Source of the DNA: Pseudoscleropodium purum
Taxonomy: Eukaryota > Streptophyta > Bryopsida > Hypnales > Brachytheciaceae
Length of the DNA: 64,000 nucleotides
Assembly (NCBI GenBank): GCA_963969395.1
Contig: OZ017804.1
Coordinates: forward strand, 12,710,001 to 12,774,000
Reading direction: 5' to 3'
Made by a program: the position numbers and the translations under genes. A model generated the notes under the pieces. That model ran no database searches. It saw only the letters and a program-made list of their open reading frames with translations, and had not been told where the DNA came from. Shown here one piece after another: positions 58,334 through 64,000 of this stretch (its first letter is position 1; every line of letters begins with the position of its first letter).

Positions 58334-59258
58334 TTAATCCCTAAAGTTCTTTAATTATGTTTTTGCCAAAAATGCTTCAAAACTGCCATTTCTAATACAA
58401 GTACCAAATTTTAGAAAAGAAACATTTTGGACACATATAACTATAAGATCTTGTAGTACATTGGTTTGAAAATATGTGGAAATTTTTTTAGAATTTTTCA
58501 CCATGAAGATTGCAAGATATTAGAATTTGAAGTGACAAAAATCTTTTTTTGTCCCTACAAAAAAATCCGGTAGCTACACTTCACAAGGTCACATTTGTAT
58601 GAAAAAATGTTCAAAAAAGTAGTGCTTCTTTGGATTCATTCTTCAAGGCAAGTTGGCTCCATGCTTGAAAAAATTTAGATTGTTTGGAATTGTATAACAT
58701 ATTGGAAAAAAATAGTAAATAGAAAGATGTAGAGAATGATTCAAAAGACTAAATTGTTAATAATTTATTTATGGAATTGAAAAATGCCAATCCCAATGGT
58801 GGTAATGTTGTAATAAACAATCTTCATCTTTTTTTTTATTTGTTACCAAAAATATTGAAAATTGAGTTCAATAAAAGACTTCAAAGTTTATTTTGGAGTA
58901 GAAAATCTATAACTACATGCAAACTAAAACACCTTATAATTTTTGACTCATTGATCAAAATGGAATTATTCAAAGCTTTATATATCTTAAAAACAAATTT
59001 CAAATTTGGATTTTTGAAATAAATGATTTTTTCGGATTTACCTAGATTGCCCAAGTTGAGAAACAAACTACATATTAGGCCATAACTTTTGACTTGTATT
59101 TCCAAATGTCCTGAAGTTTAGTGTAGATGAAAGATACTCCTTGTCCACACCTTCTATTAAAATTTGGACTAAAAACATGGAAATCTCTAATTAAACGCAC
59201 CTACCCAAAATTTCTATATTGCCAAAAATACAATTTAATTGGTCCTCTAGGGGGTAAA
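58334..59258 (-). mobile_element. TTAA-flanked ~920 bp element, copy D
   Basis: TTAA at 58334-58337 and a decayed right flank TAAA (59255-59258) enclose a 917 bp core. The ends are TCCCTAAAG and the complement of CCCCCTAGAGGACC. It is inverted relative to copy C, 229 bp away. Both share long stretches, such as TTTTGGACACAT and the interior CAAGTTGG.T region, so the pair could fold as a large hairpin. Confidence 0.84.
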
Positions 59259-62200
59259 TCCACTCACTAGATTGCATTAATAGAATTACTACAACAAATA
59301 GTCTAAAAATTGCATTGCCCACAGATTCTTGAACAAACAAATGAATTGTAACATAATTTACTAACGCACTAACAAGTTGTGTTTTTCACACACACACAAA
59401 ATTACAATGGAATCCAAACACGGAATTTGGTGGGGAGTTAGATTCAAAAAATTGCCAAAAATTTCTATAAGTTCCCAATACTAAAAGTAATTTAAACTAC
59501 TTGTTTAAACACACATCGGCACAACTAAGGTAGAGGCACCCAATGGCGTCCTTTTTGAGGAAGGAGAGTTGTTCTAAAATGCAAATTTAGGTGAATAATA
59601 CATGGCTTATCATGTTAGTTAACAATTAATAAGCTCTGTTTGATATGTGTACATATATGTTCTAAAATAACACCCCCTCCTAGAAAGGAACGCCATTGGA
59701 TATAGGAACGCTTTCAAGTGCATGTACTTTAAGAAATCATCGTAAACAATTAGTTGTAGCCACATATTCACATGGATCCAATCACTGGATCCAATCCATC
59801 CACTATTCAAGAGTGACAATCAATAAATAAAGGATCATCAAATTGTTAAAGACAAAATATATCCATGTGAAGGAATTCACAGATAAACAACAATTGACAC
59901 CAAAAAGAAGATTGAGAGAATGGTGGGGGCTGGGAAGAAGTTCGAAATTCATAAGCTAAATCACGGTTTTCTTGAACCAACTCGAAGACAAGTTGTCATC
60001 CAACTTTTTACTATCCACCCAATGGTTGAATCTCCTCAACACCTCTCATATTGACTATTGGTCAACCCTATTGTGTAAATAGTTTGACAATTTGTCTATT
60101 TTAACTACTTGTATATATAAACAAAGAACATCTACACCTTTTTCTCACTACAAAAGACAAATAGTCAAAATTCAAAAATTTAAGGTGACTACAAACTTTT
60201 GTGCAAAAATGACTAATATGCAACTTGGAGATAAAATGGGATCAACATTGTCTCTATTGAGTAGTCATTAAACAATCATAGAATAGTCATTGAGTAGTCA
60301 ATAAAAGATATTGTAATATGACATCTATCTTAGACTACTAAAGATGGATGGTGAGGATTTTGTCTCTCTTCAGGGTTACAAAAATCCTAAGCCACCTCTT
60401 CATTGTAGTTGCTACCTTCAAGTGTAGTACCTTGCACTTCTTCTTTTCTTGCATCTTTGTCATTTTCGCTCATTGAATGTTGTGATTGTCATATCCATAG
60501 TTGTTTCTTGCCTCTTGTTGTTGTGGTGGTGGTGGTACTTTGCTACTACAAGATTTTGTTTTTCTTTACTAACACAAGATTGTACTCTATTTTCCCTTTT
60601 GTTCTTGTTGTTTGTTGTTTTAAGATTGTCCTTGTTTTCTTTCTCTAACTATTATTTGATAGCTATTACAAGATTGTAGAGATTTTTACTATTGTTTCCT
60701 CCACAAGGTGCAAGAATATGAAATTATAGTTATAAGAATGCATAAGAATGAGACACAATTAGAAATTGTTGAGGGAATACAAGGTATAAAGATGTATAGC
60801 CCACTATTGCATACTGGCAATTTTCCATTTATCATAAATTTGGATCTCTAAATGTGGAATTGTTTGTTTACAAAATACAAATAACAAGTTGTTGCTAAGA
60901 AAAAACATAGTTGGAGAAGGAGAAATAAAGTATGAAAAACTACTATCACAAAAGATGGAACCAATTAATGATTGTTGTAGCCAAGGCACATCCATGACTG
61001 AAAAGTATTTTAAAGCTATGGCGTAGTAAACAATTGTTACAAAGTGACAGTTTTGTCAATTTTTCAACTTTTTTATGATTTTTGACTTTTCTCCAATTCA
61101 AATAACTACATTTTTTAATAAAATTAGCATAACCATATACATATCTTGTTGATAAAAAAACTGTAGCTTCTTTTAAGGTTTAATTCTTCATCATCTAATT
61201 ACATTTTTGGCATGTTACATTTGTTTTGAAACAACAAATGTACATTATTTGTAATGATTAAAGTACAATTTTGTATCCATATTTTTGTGTTTTGATGGCT
61301 TCAATAAACAATGCAACTTCTTTATTGTAGATTTCTAAGAGTTGAAAAATATTCAATTACTTTTTAATAAAATAAAGCTTGAACCTTGTTTGCATTGATT
61401 GATTGGGAATTTTGAAAATTATTAGTGGTATTGTCTTCTATTTTGTACATTTTTTTTCAATCATTGCATTTATTGCAATGATATATAGAATCCCAAACAC
61501 TCCACTATAAGTGTAAATGCTCTAAAATAGTATGAAAAAGTAGAAAAAAGATCTCTATATAGGTGTACATGTGCTTGGTTTGGTGCAATATGTGGTAGAA
61601 AGTTGGTATTGCTCACTTGCACTAGCAATGAGCATTTAGGTACAAGAGAGGTTGTTTTGAACAAAAAATAGCAAACAATAATGTGATTAATGCCTTGTAT
61701 TAAATAACTTAGATAGTATATAAACAAGTATTTTACAATTGTATTAAACACTTGTGAATGTAATTATAGATTTCAAGGTATAATTATTTCTTTCACTATT
61801 GTGTTCCTATCAAACTTTGGTTATATGACTAGAATATGATTGTAGAATGTATGCTTGTAGTCATAAATATATCCTAAAGCAATTATAGTGACTTGTATAT
61901 GATTGCAACGAATTTGCATTTCATTAGAGTCATAAATAAACACAAATGATAGATAAGGAGGCCAATTATACAATAGAGAAAAATAAAGCTTCTTTAGGGC
62001 TACCAGAGTTGGACCAACAATCTATATAAAAATTAATATTTTCCTTAGAAAAACTATTAATTTTTTATTTGGAATTCAAATGGAGCATCAGTCTAGAATT
62101 TGGAGGCTTGTAGAGGCCCCAAATTTTTCTAATGATATTAGAAACAAAAAAAATATAATAGATAATTTATAATATGCTTCCACATTAATATAAAGAAACC

Positions 62201-63555
62201 TACCTCCATTTTCAAGTTAGTCGCAGTGTGAATGCCATGTCAAATTATTAGTAGCCATGTTAGATGACACATTGCAATGTCAGCTGTGACTAGGCCACTA
62301 TAGTGAGCAACTAGGGAGACATCATTAGTTACACTTTCAAAGTCTTTAGATGAACATGCATCTCAAGTACTAGATGAAGAACACACAATTGTCTTAAATG
62401 AGTGCATCATTTGTTATTATTCATCTACAATGACTAAATGAGTACAATGAAAATTATAGTCGTCATTTATGTCCAAAATGATTGGAAATATAATTCCAAG
62501 TTTTTTGCTAGTATTGTGCTATGATTTCAATAAGGAAAAATGCAACAATAGAGAAGACCTTCAAGTATGTAGATCCAACGACTTGGTCAAAAAATAGTAA
62601 AAGGCTTGAATATATTAGGAAAAAATGAAGGTTTTGCCACTACTAAAAACATTAGAACAATGATCTTTTTAATTGTATGGGACATTTGCAACAAGTGCTA
62701 ATTTGGAGACTCATAGTCATTGTAGACAAACAAGTTGCTCTTGGCATTGTAGTCACAAAGGACAATGAAGTTGTTTCTCATATAATAGCATGGTTGGAAC
62801 TTTGTTAATGTATTCTTCTAAAGCAGTTGCCTATGTGGCATTTACTACTTTGTAGGTTTTGTAGATTTTATAGATTTATAGTGTTGAAATTATAATATCG
62901 ATGATTTATTGGTTTCAAAATTTCAAATCTAGCCTCTTTTTTAGATTTCTAAAGTTCAAATATTTGTATTGAATAGATTTTACTTATTTATGAGACAATA
63001 TAATTTTATAGATTTAAATTTCTTAGATTTTTAATATTTTTATAAACTATAGAAATCCACATATTGTAGAAATCTGAAAATTCTATTAAAAGAATTCATT
63101 ACATAAGAATACAACATCTTATAAGTCTTATAAGTCCTATTGAATGGTCTTGACAATTGGTATGGGACAATTGATACAAGACAATTGGAAAAAACACAAT
63201 CATTGTACAATTGCAATTGTTTCCTAATCAAATTGTACTTGCTTATTAATCAAATTTCAGTTTTTTGCGACTGGAAATTGATATAGTGGATTCCAAAAAA
63301 CTTAGACTTGTCCACATCAAGAATTGTGATGAATATTGGATGGTGAGTAGCTCACATTCGTTTTGAATTTGAACTCTATTATACTCACATAACCCTACTT
63401 TTCATTTTACAACTATTTTGCAACTACAACAATGTATACATAAGATTTAGTGCTAATAATGAGGGCCACAAGTGCATGATAGTCATATAGGGCACTTAAT
63501 TGTTCTTTCACCGGTTGTGGTAGACATATTTTCCTTCTAGTGTTTGATTTGTTAA
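59259..63555. other. AT-rich intergenic DNA, no gene seen
   Basis: Frames are short and rich in Phe, Tyr, Ile and Leu. A GTGGTGGTGGTGG-type run lies at 60523-60535. No family signature or splice chain is visible. Confidence 0.45.
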
Positions 63556-63559
63556 GAAG

Positions 63560-63850
63560 CATTAGAGGATTTTATAGGGTCTAGGAGGGCTACAAGTTCC
63601 TTGTTGTTCCTTGTTCTCTACTTCTGTGAACTCGCCAAAACTTGTTGCTTGATGTGGTGAAGTGACTACCACGTCATTTTCAAAAAAAATAAAAAATAAA
63701 TTTAACTTTGTTTTTCATTTTAAGAAATTAATTAATTAATTATTATTTTTTGAATTATTATTTTCTGATAATGTGGCGTTTTCTTCACTGCAGGGGAAAC
63801 TACGAGGGGAGTAGTTGCTTGAAACAGCCTTCTCAAACCTCAAAAAATCC
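63560..63850. mobile_element. Repeat family R2, inverted-repeat copy
   Basis: AGGATTTTATAGGGTCTAGG, AGGGCTAC at the left is loosely mirrored by GCCTTCTCAAACCTCAAAAA, ATCCT at the right. The interior has GATGTGGTGAAG...CCACGTCA, an AT-rich tract and GATAATGTGGCG, the same plan as the copies at 17380 and 24970. Confidence 0.5.
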
Positions 63851-64000
63851 TCTAATGGGAAGTATCTACATAGTCATAGACAAAGACTCATAGATGCCAT
63901 TGTGGTATTAGTAGTCAATCAATTTGCTATCTTTTGTCTACCTTTATCTCATAGGTTATATTGATAAGGTGGTTCTAAAGCAAGATCATCTGATTCTTAT

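Noticed and set aside
1..64000. CRISPR arrays, operons, bacterial promoters or prophage genes
   Set aside because: Spliced plant genes and AT-rich intergenic repeats make this a nuclear plant window; tandem arrays here lack the regular short repeat and unique spacer pattern.
1..64000. tRNA or rRNA genes
   Set aside because: No A-box/B-box pair with a cloverleaf and no rRNA-like conserved block was seen by eye; a tRNA scan could still find one.

Overview
The window looks like nuclear DNA from a land plant, most likely a moss. This is inferred from the style of the genes: a pentatricopeptide-repeat (PPR) DYW protein built from very uniform units of the kind seen in moss editing factors, an intronless U-box/ARM ubiquitin ligase, and a POLLENLESS3/MS5-type TPR gene with GT-AG introns. 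The few genes sit in GC-richer islands inside long, very AT-rich intergenic DNA. I recognise no bacterial, organellar or viral segment.

Layout. 1-5 kb: 5' region and six-exon TPR gene (CDS 1025-4352, +). 5-11.8 kb: repeats, one unrecognised ORF fragment, and AT-rich DNA ending in a 470 bp foldback element. 13.1-15.2 kb: U-box/ARM E3 ligase (-). 15.9-30.5 kb: AT-rich DNA with foldback and MITE-like elements, a GC-rich stretch without a gene (26.4-27.3 kb), and a decayed hAT transposase (29.3-30.0 kb, -). 30.6-36.15 kb: exons encoding an OSB-type PDF motif, followed directly by a large PPR-E-DYW reading frame (+). 36-64 kb: no convincing gene; four copies of a ~920 bp TTAA-flanked element, several tandem arrays, a 223 bp MITE and dispersed repeats.

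Two observations stand out. First, splice phases are compatible all the way from the PDF-motif exons into the PPR-DYW frame (six exons, 4392 nt, divisible by 3). The locus may therefore encode one chimeric organelle protein that joins an OSB-type PDF motif to an RNA-editing PPR, and retention of the last intron would give a PDF-only protein because the donor site itself carries an in-frame stop. Second, the ~920 bp elements have CCCCTAAAG inverted ends and TTAA flanks, the signature of piggyBac-type transposons. One copy lies inside a locally duplicated sequence whose partner is an unfilled site, so insertion and target duplication can be read directly.

The genes do not form a visible pathway. 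They are independent plant loci: a cell-cycle/sulfur-response type TPR protein, a ubiquitin ligase, and an organelle RNA-editing factor.
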